Of a stretch of 36,441 nucleotides of DNA, positions 7,677-17,545 are shown piece by piece. The position numbers were made by a program, and so were the translations under genes. Every line of letters starts with the position of its first letter. The first letter of the stretch is position 1. Source of the stretch: Deltaproteobacteria bacterium (GTDB taxonomy: Bacteria; Desulfobacterota; Dissulfuribacteria; Dissulfuribacterales; Sh68); the NCBI GenBank assembly GCA_021787835.1, contig JAJYLJ010000008.1, forward strand, positions 1 to 36,441, written 5' to 3'. Below the pieces are notes generated by a model. It made no database searches. It was not told where the DNA came from and worked only from the letters and a program-made list of their open reading frames with translations.

Positions 7677-9977
7677 CTATTCTCCGCCCCAGCCGCCGAT
7701 GCCGAGCAGTTCAAGGTTGCACCCAAAGGCGTCTATTGGTCCGCTTTTCTTGTAGTTGCAAGTAACCGCCCAACAGCTTGATTTATATCTAAGTCCATAC
7801 ACGGATTCAACCTCGCCTCCATTTTCGACAGACCATGCGGTCTTGTATGTTCCGGACCATGCCTGAGTAAAACCAACCAGCATGTTGATATTGAGGGAAT
7901 TTATATTCTCTATTTTGTTATAACGGTAACTTAAGTTCACATTGTCGCCCCTGTTGTTTTGCAGTCCGCTCCACAGATTATAGCTGGTAAAGCCGTCGCC
8001 GTAGGTATTGTATGTAGTGTCATAACGCAGATACCAGTAAGGCACAGGTCTATATTCAATCTCTCCATACATGTCCGAGAATTTGTGATTTGGAGGATTG
8101 ATGACCGCTGGATTTGGGGTGTTAGTATTAAAGAAATCGAAGTAAGAGATGTAATTCTGGACCATCGGCGGCCCTTCGGGTATGCCATGGCTGTCATAGC
8201 TTTGTTCAAGGTAGAGCCTTATAAGATCGGTAAAGGCGTATCTGTTTCCACCCAGAGATTTTTTGCTGCTCAAGAAAGACAGGACCGACCATGTGACCCT
8301 GTTTAACGGGTTTAGGCGGTCGATGCTGTCGATAAAGGGCAGGTTGTTTTGATCCACGGTGGGTCTGTATGTATAGGCGAGTTTAGGGCGGATGGTATGG
8401 CTGAGGGCGGAGCCGTTTCCAAGATCAAAAACCTTCATAAAGGTTGTGGTTGTATCTGCCGAGAGAGTGTAAAGTAATCTATTCGCCTTACTGTCAACCC
8501 CGGTGCCCAATGTCTGGCCGCCAGCCGTGTACATAGTCTCTTCAGCAGTGCCGGTCAGTAATCCGTCGGTCCAATTTTTTAATTTAAACGGCAGAGACAG
8601 GCTTGGGTCCAGGTATACACGCTGTTCTTTTGTGCCGCTGTTTCTCCAATAATTCACATAAGATGCGTCCCAGTTATAGTAAAATGGAGTGTTTAACAGA
8701 GGTACACTGAAGCCGTGGAATATAAATTTGGGCAGTGTTTGTACAGTTGTGTCCTGTTGGCCTATAATCAGGTTGTTGTTATAACGGAATTCGCTTCCCA
8801 TGAAGCTGTCCGTGCCGTTTCTTGTAATTTGCAGGGTGGAGGGACGTATGGGGTCTGTTTCTTCGGCAAGGGAGCGGCCGAATACCTTCAGGAATTGCCT
8901 GTTGGTCTGATTGTACCCCATGGGGCCCTCATCGAATTCCTGGATGTAGTCCCTGTCGCTTGCGTAGTCTACGTCGAGTTTTGCCTTAAAGCCGAGCGGG
9001 AGCTCCTGATCGATTTTGGTCCTGAGCCACCACCTAAGGGTGTTCCCTCTTACCTGGCCGTCGTTGTTATAGTCATTGTCTTTTAGGGTATCGACCATGT
9101 AGTTGTAGCGTATGATGCCCTTTGATTCGGGGGAGAAGATATGCCTGAATTCGACGCCCTCCATCCAGCCCCTGTTGCTCATGGGGTCTTGGTAAAAGGT
9201 CGCGTCCATGCTGTCGTTTATGACCAGGAAATATGGTATGTCGAATTCCGTGCCGTTTCTATTGGAGGTGGAAAAATACGGAAGGAGCAATCCTGATTTC
9301 CTATATCTATTTATCGGGATGGATACCCACGGCGAATAAAGTACTGGAATATTGCGTATATTGAATCTCGCATCCGTCGCTACGGCCTGGCCGGTCATGG
9401 TGAGCTTGAGATCGCCGCATCTGAAGCTCCATGCCTGTTTCGGCAGTGGACATGTGCTTATGACCGCATCTTTGGCCCTGTATTCCTCGGTTCCGGTCTT
9501 CCATAGCTGTTTCGCCACAAGATGGACATTGTTTCTCTGTAGAAAAAGATGGGCGCCTTTCATGCTGCCGGTTGAGGTCTTGAGGTTGAACTCACCCTCT
9601 TCGCCGCTCATGGTGTCTTGGCCGAGATTTATGACAACCGCGCCGCTTGCCCATACCTTGTCGTGCTTGGTGTCGTATAGGACCCTGTCTGCGGATATCT
9701 TCAGGTCGCCTCGCTGGATCTTTACGGCCCCGTCTCCAAGGATGACATTTGTGGATTGATAAAATGTCAGACTGTCCGCCTCTATGTGCCAGGGTTCGGT
9801 CTTCTCCGGCGGCGCGGCGGCCTCGCCGGGCGAGGCTGATGCCGCCGCCGATTCCCCTGTCTTATGGGGCGCCTTTGTTGATATGTCCTTGTCGTCAGCG
9901 GCGGCCGTGTTGACCGCAAACAGCACGGCGAATATCGCAAGGATAAAAATCGATCTGAAAAGATAAAGGCGCATCAT
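7677..9977 (-). CDS. lptD: LPS-assembly protein LptD (OstA/Imp)
   Basis: OstA-like N-terminal domain (IEADSLTFYQSTNVILGDGAVKIQRGDLKISADRVLYD) and a large C-terminal beta-barrel; signal peptide from MMRLYLFRSIFILAIFAVLFAVNTAAA. Confidence 0.9.
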   Translation of the reverse strand: MMRLYLFRSIFILAIFAVLFAVNTAAADDKDISTKAPHKTGESAAASASPGEAAAPPEKTEPWHIEADSLTFYQSTNVILGDGAVKIQRGDLKISADRVLYDTKHDKVWASGAVVINLGQDTMSGEEGEFNLKTSTGSMKGAHLFLQRNNVHLVAKQLWKTGTEEYRAKDAVISTCPLPKQAWSFRCGDLKLTMTGQAVATDARFNIRNIPVLYSPWVSIPINRYRKSGLLLPYFSTSNRNGTEFDIPYFLVINDSMDATFYQDPMSNRGWMEGVEFRHIFSPESKGIIRYNYMVDTLKDNDYNNDGQVRGNTLRWWLRTKIDQELPLGFKAKLDVDYASDRDYIQEFDEGPMGYNQTNRQFLKVFGRSLAEETDPIRPSTLQITRNGTDSFMGSEFRYNNNLIIGQQDTTVQTLPKFIFHGFSVPLLNTPFYYNWDASYVNYWRNSGTKEQRVYLDPSLSLPFKLKNWTDGLLTGTAEETMYTAGGQTLGTGVDSKANRLLYTLSADTTTTFMKVFDLGNGSALSHTIRPKLAYTYRPTVDQNNLPFIDSIDRLNPLNRVTWSVLSFLSSKKSLGGNRYAFTDLIRLYLEQSYDSHGIPEGPPMVQNYISYFDFFNTNTPNPAVINPPNHKFSDMYGEIEYRPVPYWYLRYDTTYNTYGDGFTSYNLWSGLQNNRGDNVNLSYRYNKIENINSLNINMLVGFTQAWSGTYKTAWSVENGGEVESVYGLRYKSSCWAVTCNYKKSGPIDAFGCNLELLGIGGWGGE

Positions 9978-10141
9978 AAATAACCTATGACCGTTAGTAT
10001 CATATAGATTGGATGGTTTCAATGGATAGGGGTCCGGATTTTTCTTTTTTATATTGATCTTGTCTGACATATCCTTTATTAAAGGATATTGCCTATCTTT
10101 AGTTGAATATAAAATTGTCCTGGAGCCGCTTTGGCAGGTTA

Positions 10142-10744
10142 ATGAAGACTTTCTGTATCATATGGCCTATAGCCTCTTATCTGGCTGGCTCTATCCCGTT
10201 TGGCCTTATCTTTGCAAAAATCAAGGGCGTCGATCTGACTGGGCACGGAAGTGGCAACATCGGAGCGACCAATGTGGCCAGGGTTATGGGCAAGGGCATG
10301 GGTCTTATGACCCTCCTGGCGGATTTTATAAAGGGGTTGCTTCCTGTTTTGATTTTGAGATTTCTTTGCGGAGGCGACCTCTCTTTAAGCATCAGCCTTG
10401 CATTGACTGGTTTTTCCGCGGTGCTAGGGCATTGTTATTCTGTCTTTCTTGGGTTTCGAGGCGGCAAGGGTGTTGCTACATCAGCCGGCGTATTTTTGGG
10501 CATATGCCCACAGGCCCTTGGCGTCGCGGCGGCCGCGTTCCTGGCCGTGGTCAAGGTTACAGGGTTTGTCTCGGCCGGCTCGCTGCTGGCGGCGGTTGTC
10601 TTGCCTGTCGGAATCCATTTTTTTTGTCCGTCGGGGCAGATGGAGGCGATGGCGTCCGCTGTGGCCGCCATTGTATGGTGGAAGCACAGAGGCAATATGG
10701 CGAGGCTTTTAAGGGGGCAGGAACGGGGGTGGCGGAAGGCGTGA
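10142..10744 (+). CDS. plsY: Acyl-phosphate glycerol-3-phosphate acyltransferase
   Basis: YLAGSIPFGLIFAKIKGVDLTGHGSGNIGATNVARVMGK, GFRGGKGVATSAGVFLG. Confidence 0.93.
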   Translation: MKTFCIIWPIASYLAGSIPFGLIFAKIKGVDLTGHGSGNIGATNVARVMGKGMGLMTLLADFIKGLLPVLILRFLCGGDLSLSISLALTGFSAVLGHCYSVFLGFRGGKGVATSAGVFLGICPQALGVAAAAFLAVVKVTGFVSAGSLLAAVVLPVGIHFFCPSGQMEAMASAVAAIVWWKHRGNMARLLRGQERGWRKA

Positions 10745-10755
10745 GAAAGGCCAGT

Positions 10756-12147
10756 CTAATCCGAATCCAGCCCCAATTGATTTATTTTTCTGTAGATATG
10801 CCTCCTTTCCAGTCCGATGGCCTCGGCCGTCTTTGTTATATTGCCTTTGTGTTCCATAAGCTTTCTTGCCAGATATTCCTTTTCAAACATCGCCCTTGCC
10901 TTGCGGAAGTCATTGCATGAAAGCCATGGCTGGCCTTCATGCGCCGGCTGGATTTCGGTTGAAGCAACGCCTTCCTTAACGCCCTTGCGATAAGAGGCGG
11001 GCAGATCGTCAATTGTTATCCTTGGCCCCTTCGACAGGATTACGAGCCTCTCCGCAAGGTTCCTGAGTTCTCTTATATTCCCGGGCCAGTCACAGTTCTT
11101 GAGCGCCTCGATTGCGTCAGGGTCTATTTCTTTATAGTCTTTTGCAGTCTTTTGGGAAAATTCCTGTAAAAAGACCTCCAAAAGCAAAGGGATGTCTTCC
11201 TTGCGTTCTCTTAAGGAGGGCACCTCGATCGGTATCACGTTTAAACGGTAGTAAAGGTCCTCGCGGAAGGCCCCCGCCTCTATCTCCTTTTCCAGATTTT
11301 TGTTCGTGGCGGCTATGATTCGCACATCCACGTTTATGGTCTTCCCGCCTCCCACCCGTTCGAATCTCTGTTCCTGGAGTATCCTCAAGACCTTTGCCTG
11401 GGTTTTAAGGCTCATGTCCCCTATCTCATCCAGGAACAGAGCCCCTCCGTTGGCAAGGTCGAATTTCCCCCTTTTCATAGATGTGGCGCCTGTGAATGCG
11501 CCTTTTTCATGGCCGAAGAGCTCGCTTTCGATGAGTTCCTCAGGAATGGCTGCACAGTTTACTTCCACCAGCGGTTTATTGTTTCTCTTGCTCAGTCTGT
11601 GGATGGTCTGGGCGACCAGTTCCTTGCCAGTGCCGTTTTCCCCCTGGATCAGTATCCATGCGTCCGTGGGCCCTACTATGGCTATCTGTTCTTTCAGTTT
11701 CAGCATGGCGGGGCTTTCGCCGGCAAGCTCTCTTACTGATTCGGCCTTTTGTCTGAGGAGGGCGTTTTCTTCCTGAAGCTCCTTATATTTTATGGCGTTT
11801 TGAACGGTAAGGACGAGTTGTTCATAAGACAGGGGTTTTTCTATGAAATCGTATGCCCCCAGCTTCGTGGCCTTCACGGCCGTCTCTATGCTCCCATGGC
11901 CGGACATCATTATTACGGGCAAAAAAGGCCAGTCTTTTTTTATTTTTTTCAGGACCTCAAGCCCGTCCATGCCGGGCATCCAGATATCCAGGAGCATGAG
12001 TTCAGGGAGCTCATCCACCACGACCCTTAACGCATCTTCACCGGAAGGGGCGGATATGACATCGAATCCTTCGTCTTCGAGGATACCGCTGACTGTGTCA
12101 AGGATGGTCTGTTCATCATCAATTATGAGTATTTTTTTCTTGAGCAT
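10756..12147 (-). CDS. Sigma-54-dependent response regulator (NtrC/NtrX family)
   Basis: Receiver domain (IIDDEQTILD...LLDIWMPGMDG), GENGTGKE, GAFTGA, ALFLDEIGDM, C-terminal Fis HTH. Confidence 0.95.
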   Translation of the reverse strand: MLKKKILIIDDEQTILDTVSGILEDEGFDVISAPSGEDALRVVVDELPELMLLDIWMPGMDGLEVLKKIKKDWPFLPVIMMSGHGSIETAVKATKLGAYDFIEKPLSYEQLVLTVQNAIKYKELQEENALLRQKAESVRELAGESPAMLKLKEQIAIVGPTDAWILIQGENGTGKELVAQTIHRLSKRNNKPLVEVNCAAIPEELIESELFGHEKGAFTGATSMKRGKFDLANGGALFLDEIGDMSLKTQAKVLRILQEQRFERVGGGKTINVDVRIIAATNKNLEKEIEAGAFREDLYYRLNVIPIEVPSLRERKEDIPLLLEVFLQEFSQKTAKDYKEIDPDAIEALKNCDWPGNIRELRNLAERLVILSKGPRITIDDLPASYRKGVKEGVASTEIQPAHEGQPWLSCNDFRKARAMFEKEYLARKLMEHKGNITKTAEAIGLERRHIYRKINQLGLDSD

Positions 12148-14404
12148 GGCCGTGAAGTTGCTGCTGCGGAAAAATCAGTTTAAATCTGGTACCTCTGGGT
12201 ATGTTGTCTTCAACTGTAATATGGCCATTATGGTCCATTACGATGGAATTTACAATGGCGAGGCCAAGCCCTGTCCCCCCTCTTTTTCTTGAGAAATAGG
12301 GCTCGAAGATGCGTTGTCTGTCTTGAGGCGCAATGCCTGTGCCGGTATCCGCAACTTCGAGATTCAGCTCTTTCTTGTCAGTGTCGAAGTAAAGGCCGAT
12401 TTCTATGGCTCCTTTATCTGGGATCGACGCTGCGGCGTTGTCAAGGAGGTTTATGACGGCCCTCTTGATCTGGTCTGGGTCCAGGATGGCCTCCGGCAGG
12501 TCATCTTGGCAGTTGACTGTAAATGTTATGTCCGGGTGGGCCTCCCTGAATATGACGAGTGTTTCTTCCACAAGCCTGTTTAATTGCACCGGTCTAGGCC
12601 TCAGGGCCGGCATGCGGGCAAAGTTTGAAAATTCATTAACGAGCCTCTTTAACTCGTCAGCCTGACTGATGATGGTACTGGTGCAGGCGTCAAAGACCTC
12701 TCTTGCGTTTTCGTCCAGCGCATCCATGTATTTTTTTCTGAGCCTTTGAGCGGACAGCTGTATCGGTGTAAGGGGATTTTTCACCTCATGCGCTATGCGG
12801 CGCGCTACTTCGCGCCATGCGGCCAGTCTTTGTATCTTCTCGAGTTCGGTAAGGTCATCAAAGACTATTACAACCCCGTGGGACAGTCCGTTCTGATCCC
12901 TCAGCACAGTAAAATTTACAAGGAGCGAAAGGAGCCTGTCTCCTGCCTGCACACGCATGGGGCGTTGCAAGGCGCCTTTTTTTATCTCACTCAACTCCTT
13001 GCTTATAGCTTCAAATTCCTCGATTTGATTCCTGGTGAGAAGTTTATTATAGCGCGTCCCGATTACCTCGTCGGCCTTGAGTTTGAGAATAGCCTCGGCC
13101 GATCTGTTCATTGTGGTGACAAGCCCGTTTCTGTCGATCGAGATGACGCCGGCCGCCACGTTCTGCAGGATGATTTCTATGTAACGGCGCCGCTGTTCGA
13201 GTTCGGTGAAACTCCTCTTGAGCTGTTTGGAGGCATTCTCAGCCCTGCGCCGTGCCTCTTTCAAGTCCTGGGTCATGGTGTTAAAGGCCTTGACAAGGGA
13301 GCTTAGCTCATCCCTCCCCTGGGTTTCGATGCTGAAATCCAGATCTCCTTGCGCGATCCGGTGCGTTGCCTCGGCCAGTATCCTCACTGGTTCTGTTATG
13401 CCTTTGGCCATGCGGAAACCGAACCATATGGATACAAATATGATCAGGAGCGTTATCAGAAAGAGGGTGAGAAGCAGGGCGGCCTTTATCGGGTTTTGAT
13501 AGATCAGAAGCTGGTGATAGTCTTCATAGCCAAGCTTTATCCCCTCCAGCAGGCCGTTTATATTCTTGGGAATAAGCTGTCCTATGACGAGTACTGCCAG
13601 GACCGGCCCATTTGGATTTTTTAAGGGATATAAGACTCTTATCAATGAGCCGCTTCCAAGGCCGTCGCTCTGGACCGTTGTGGCTTCTCCACCGAATATT
13701 TTTGAGATATTTGACGCGGAGATCCTGGGCGGCGGCCCCGCAAGGGGGAACCACGTCTTTGTTAGCATGGTCTTGGAGTTGGGCCCTATGATCTCAAGCG
13801 AGTTTATCGGGCTGCTCATCCTTGAGACAAGGCCTTCGGCAAGAAAGGGGCGCGGCGATATGAGCCCTTCGGAGCACTGGACATCTATTGTACCGCTTTC
13901 TTTTATACACTTAAATCCTATGTCAGACGCCAGATTTTGGCCGGTTTGCTCAAGCTGGCTTACCTTGTCCTGATAGTATGTCTGCCCTACGGTCAGTGCA
14001 TTGTCCAGCGCATGTTCAACCTTTATGTCAAACCAGTATGTGAGGCTTGTCTTTAGAAACTGGAATGAGGCGAAAAACAGCATCATGGTAGGCAGCAGCG
14101 ACAGAAATATAAAGGCCATGACCAGCTTTGTCCTGAGTTTCGCGCCCAAAAGCCTTTTTCTGTCCTCGAATATCAGCTTCACGACCTGCCTTACGATCAA
14201 AAAGCCTAGGAGCAGCACCAATATTATATTCAAATTGATAACAGCGAAGATTATTATGTTGCTGCTGACCGGAAGGGGGGTCGAGCTTGAGATCAGCCGG
14301 TATTCCAGAGTTGAAAGCAGGGCTATTATTATGCCTGCAACAAGAATGAAGAGGCGTTCGCGCCTGCCCTTTTTGATTACGCTAGTAGGTGAAGTAGAGC
14401 TCAT
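12119..14404 (-). CDS. NtrY-like membrane sensor histidine kinase (HAMP, PAS, HisKA, HATPase)
   Basis: TM segments, HAMP (GITEPVRILAEATHRIAQGDLDF), PAS, HEVKNPLTPIQLSAQRL, GTGLGLAIV; partner to the downstream regulator. Start ATG 14404 preferred. Confidence 0.93.
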   Translation of the reverse strand: MSSTSPTSVIKKGRRERLFILVAGIIIALLSTLEYRLISSSTPLPVSSNIIIFAVINLNIILVLLLGFLIVRQVVKLIFEDRKRLLGAKLRTKLVMAFIFLSLLPTMMLFFASFQFLKTSLTYWFDIKVEHALDNALTVGQTYYQDKVSQLEQTGQNLASDIGFKCIKESGTIDVQCSEGLISPRPFLAEGLVSRMSSPINSLEIIGPNSKTMLTKTWFPLAGPPPRISASNISKIFGGEATTVQSDGLGSGSLIRVLYPLKNPNGPVLAVLVIGQLIPKNINGLLEGIKLGYEDYHQLLIYQNPIKAALLLTLFLITLLIIFVSIWFGFRMAKGITEPVRILAEATHRIAQGDLDFSIETQGRDELSSLVKAFNTMTQDLKEARRRAENASKQLKRSFTELEQRRRYIEIILQNVAAGVISIDRNGLVTTMNRSAEAILKLKADEVIGTRYNKLLTRNQIEEFEAISKELSEIKKGALQRPMRVQAGDRLLSLLVNFTVLRDQNGLSHGVVIVFDDLTELEKIQRLAAWREVARRIAHEVKNPLTPIQLSAQRLRKKYMDALDENAREVFDACTSTIISQADELKRLVNEFSNFARMPALRPRPVQLNRLVEETLVIFREAHPDITFTVNCQDDLPEAILDPDQIKRAVINLLDNAAASIPDKGAIEIGLYFDTDKKELNLEVADTGTGIAPQDRQRIFEPYFSRKRGGTGLGLAIVNSIVMDHNGHITVEDNIPRGTRFKLIFPQQQLHGHAQEKNTHN

Positions 14405-15002
14405 GCCATTTGGTCTCGAAACCCCATGAGGAAAAAATATCCATAAGACCAGGAAAAGGGATATGGGATTCGACTTTTTCAGCGGTCGCCCGCACCCTAA
14501 GTATGTAAGTTGTGCCATGATGCAGGCGTGAGGCCAAAACAAGCGGCACCCCGTTTATTTCAAACATAACGGGCCATACCTCCGCCATTGTCCTCACGCT
14601 GATCGCCCTTGGATTGTCGGGGCCCAGCATCATTATGTATTCTTGTCTGAGCGCATCATAGCTAAGCGTCCTTGAGACGTAACCGTGGAATATGGTTTTA
14701 TCCATCATAAATCTGGGCCTGTTTATCTCTATTTCATAAGTGTATTTTACGGGTATTCCGCTTTTCAAGGCCGTCAGTATCTCTTGCGTGTATCCGTTCT
14801 TGAGCGAGAAATAGGCGAGTAGATATCTTTTGGAATTCGCCACCGTGAGGCCGGATATCTGTGGAGAAAGTGTGTCTTCATCGGCCCATGACAGCCCCTG
14901 GAGCGAAAAAAACAGCAGTCCTGTCCCCATTATGCAGACAGCCAAATAGAGCGAGGCTATATGGTAAAATTTTTTCGTTATAACGTATTGACGTTTCAGC
15001 AA
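14382..15002 (-). CDS. DUF4390 domain protein, operonic with the NtrY-like kinase
   Basis: Resembles DUF4390 proteins often found beside NtrY; signal/TM at N-terminus; 23-bp overlap with kinase start. Confidence 0.7.
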   Translation of the reverse strand: MLKRQYVITKKFYHIASLYLAVCIMGTGLLFFSLQGLSWADEDTLSPQISGLTVANSKRYLLAYFSLKNGYTQEILTALKSGIPVKYTYEIEINRPRFMMDKTIFHGYVSRTLSYDALRQEYIMMLGPDNPRAISVRTMAEVWPVMFEINGVPLVLASRLHHGTTYILRVRATAEKVESHIPFPGLMDIFSSWGFETKWHELYFTY

Positions 15003-15151
15003 TTTTTTATCTTAAAATTTAGAGATAGTTAGGCTTTGAAGCTTAATTAGTCGGACGCCGAAAAACAATAGCGGGGGCCCTTTTTTATAAAAATATCTAT
15101 GGGCCGTGCCTTATATGGATATAATTTATTAGTGCTAGTATTGGCCGTATC

Positions 15152-15180
15152 TTGACACGGCCTGTTAATCCTGTTATCAA
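15152..15180 (+). promoter_or_regulatory. sigma70-type promoter for tRNA-Val (TTGACA-N17-TATCAA)
   Basis: Consensus -35 at 15152-15157, -10 at 15175-15180, about 25 bp before the tRNA. Confidence 0.6.
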
Positions 15181-15205
15181 AATTCATCTTTAAAGAGGGT
15201 TGCAA

Positions 15206-15280
15206 AGGCGCGTAGCTCAGTGGGAGAGCGCTACCTTGACACGGTAGAAGTCGGCGGTTCAATCCCGCCCGTGCCTACCA
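15206..15280 (+). tRNA. tRNA-Val (anticodon GAC), CCA encoded
   Basis: Acceptor AGGCGCG/CGTGCCT, D-arm GCTC/GAGC, anticodon stem CTACC/GGTAG with loop TTGACAC, T-arm GGCGG-TTCAATC-CCGCC, discriminator A plus CCA. Confidence 0.95.
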
Positions 15281-15316
15281 CTTTTATTATTTACTTTATG
15301 AATCGACATCGGCCAG

Positions 15317-15354
15317 AGGTGTTTTGCGCCTCATGAGAGGCAAAACACCTTTTT
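15317..15354 (+). terminator. Rho-independent terminator after tRNA-Val
   Basis: AGGTGTTTTGC (15317-15327) / GCAAAACACCT (15340-15350) followed by TTTT. Confidence 0.85.
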
Positions 15355-15384
15355 AAAAATAATCAAGCCTGTTAGTATAATCGC

Positions 15385-17364
15385 ATGAAAGACAATCAAT
15401 CCAGCCTCATTAAAATAACCCTTCCGGACAAGACCGTGGTTGAGACAGGAAAAGGGGTCAGCGCCGGCGAATTCATCAAGGGTATTTTGAGCGGGAAGAA
15501 GGCGAAGGAGGTAATGCTTGCAAGGATTGACGGCGAGCTGAGAGACCTTTCGACCCCGCTTACAGATGACTGCGCCCTTGAGGCCGTCTTCTCTGAAGGT
15601 GACGACGCGCTTCAGGTATTGAGGCATACCACGGCCCATGTCATGGCCCAGGCCGTCAAGGAACTCTTTCCTGGCGCAAGGCTGGCGATAGGGCCTGCGA
15701 TTGAGCATGGGTTTTATTATGATTTTGATTATGAAAAGAGTTTTACGCCCAATGACCTCGAGAAGATCGAGAGCAGGATGCGCGAGATCATAAAGGCTGC
15801 CATCCCGATAGTCAGGGAAGATGTTTCCCTGTCAGAGGCCAGAAGACGGTTTGACGCCATAGGGGAGTCCTTTAAGCTCGAGCTTCTGGAAGAGCTTGAT
15901 GCCTATGGCCTGGATACGGTTTCCTTGTATGGCCAAGGGGATTTTTTGGACCTTTGCCGGGGGCCGCACCTTCCGGACACGGGGCATATCCCGGCGTTCA
16001 AGCTTACAGGGGTGGCAGGCGCCTATTGGAAGGGGGATGAAAAACGGCCCATGCTCCAGCGTATCTATGGCGCGGCCTTTTTTGACCAGAAGGCTCTGAA
16101 GGCATATCTTGATCGCCTTGAGGAGGCCAAGAGACGCGACCACCGGCGTCTAGGAAAGGAGCTTGAGCTGTTCTCAATCGAGGAAGAGATCGGTCCAGGC
16201 CTGATCCTTTGGCACCCAAGAGGCGGAACGGTCCGCAAGGTCATGGAAGACTTCTGGCGCGACGAACACCTCCGACGCGGTTACAGCATCCTTTATACGC
16301 CACATATGGCAAGGCGCGATCTGTGGAAGACCAGCGGGCACCTCGATTTTTACAAGGACAGCATGTACGCTCCGATGGAGATAGACGAGGTAAGCTATCA
16401 GATAAAACCCATGAATTGCCCGTTTCACATCGCCATATACAACTCGAGGAGGCGCAGTTACAGGGAATTTCCTCTTCGCTGGTGTGAACTCGGCACCGTC
16501 TATCGCTACGAGCGCACGGGCACGCTCCACGGCCTCATGAGGGTCCGCGGTTTCACGCAGGATGACGCCCACATATTCTGCCGTCCGGATCAGCTCCAGA
16601 GCGAGATACACGAGATACTTGAAATGACCCTTTATGTGCTCAGGGTCTTTGGATTTGACCGTTATGATATTTATCTTTCCACCAGACCCGAAAAATATGT
16701 CGGCACCGAAGAAAACTGGCAGCGGGCCACCGATGCGCTGAAAGATGCACTTGACGCCCAAGGGTTGCCCTATGAGATAGACCCTGGCGAGGGCGTATTT
16801 TATGGCCCTAAGATAGACATCAAGATCAAGGATTGCCTCGACCGATCATGGCAGTGCTCAACAATACAGGTGGATTTCAATTTACCCGAGAGGTTTAACG
16901 TGCGCTATGTAGGGGACGATAACCAGTCTGAGACCCCCATCATGATCCACAGGGCGCTCATGGGTTCTCTTGAGCGTTTCCTGGGCGTTCTGATTGAACA
17001 CTATGCGGGAGCCTTTCCATTTTGGTTGGCGCCGGTTCAGGTGGCCGTCCTGACCGTAACCGACAGGGCTGACGCCTGGGCTGGTTTTGTCGCCGGTGGA
17101 CTGAAAAACGCTGGCTTCAGGGCGGATACGGATTTCAGGAATGAAAAACTTGGGAAAAAGATAAGAGACGCCCAACTTTTAAAGATCCCTTACATGCTAA
17201 TTATTGGCGATAATGAGGTGGAGAAAAAACTCATAACCCCGAGGACGAGGGGCGGCGATAACCTTCCGGCAGTTAATATAGAGGAATTTATAAAATATAT
17301 CGATAAAGAGAAGAAGGCCTCTTCCGGAGCAGTGATAAGGTCTGGCAACGCCGGTCTTTCTTGA
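15385..17364 (+). CDS. thrS: Threonine--tRNA ligase
   Basis: TGS domain, HTTAHVMAQAVKELFPGARLAIGP, MNCPFHIAIYNSRRRSYREFPLRW, anticodon-binding domain. Confidence 0.97.
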   Translation: MKDNQSSLIKITLPDKTVVETGKGVSAGEFIKGILSGKKAKEVMLARIDGELRDLSTPLTDDCALEAVFSEGDDALQVLRHTTAHVMAQAVKELFPGARLAIGPAIEHGFYYDFDYEKSFTPNDLEKIESRMREIIKAAIPIVREDVSLSEARRRFDAIGESFKLELLEELDAYGLDTVSLYGQGDFLDLCRGPHLPDTGHIPAFKLTGVAGAYWKGDEKRPMLQRIYGAAFFDQKALKAYLDRLEEAKRRDHRRLGKELELFSIEEEIGPGLILWHPRGGTVRKVMEDFWRDEHLRRGYSILYTPHMARRDLWKTSGHLDFYKDSMYAPMEIDEVSYQIKPMNCPFHIAIYNSRRRSYREFPLRWCELGTVYRYERTGTLHGLMRVRGFTQDDAHIFCRPDQLQSEIHEILEMTLYVLRVFGFDRYDIYLSTRPEKYVGTEENWQRATDALKDALDAQGLPYEIDPGEGVFYGPKIDIKIKDCLDRSWQCSTIQVDFNLPERFNVRYVGDDNQSETPIMIHRALMGSLERFLGVLIEHYAGAFPFWLAPVQVAVLTVTDRADAWAGFVAGGLKNAGFRADTDFRNEKLGKKIRDAQLLKIPYMLIIGDNEVEKKLITPRTRGGDNLPAVNIEEFIKYIDKEKKASSGAVIRSGNAGLS

Positions 17365-17436
17365 GGATAGCGGGCCTGATGTTGGCGCAGGGATAGGGTT
17401 ATGGTTGTGGTTCTTTTTAAGTTTTCTTGAGGGTGT

Positions 17437-17480
17437 GGCAAGATGACATTTCTTGGGCGGCCTCCACTTGTCATTTTGCC
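17437..17480 (+). promoter_or_regulatory. Hairpin in thrS-infC intergenic region
   Basis: GGCAAGATGACA / TGTCATTTTGCC (12-bp stem with one G.T), 20-nt loop. Confidence 0.5.
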
Positions 17481-17545
17481 TTAATAAAGTTATACAGACG
17501 ATGACCTTTTATAATGGTGCTCGGTTTCTTTAAGGGAGGTGTGGT

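Noticed and set aside
10054-10920. Plus-strand 288-aa ORF overlapping plsY
   Set aside because: Out-of-frame shadow of plsY; the plsY frame has clear family motifs.
15151-15244. 10-nt repeat CTTGACACGG in the tRNA promoter -35 region (15151-15160) and in the tRNA-Val anticodon arm (15235-15244)
   Set aside because: Both copies are explained by independent functions (consensus -35 and anticodon loop); one short match is likely coincidental.
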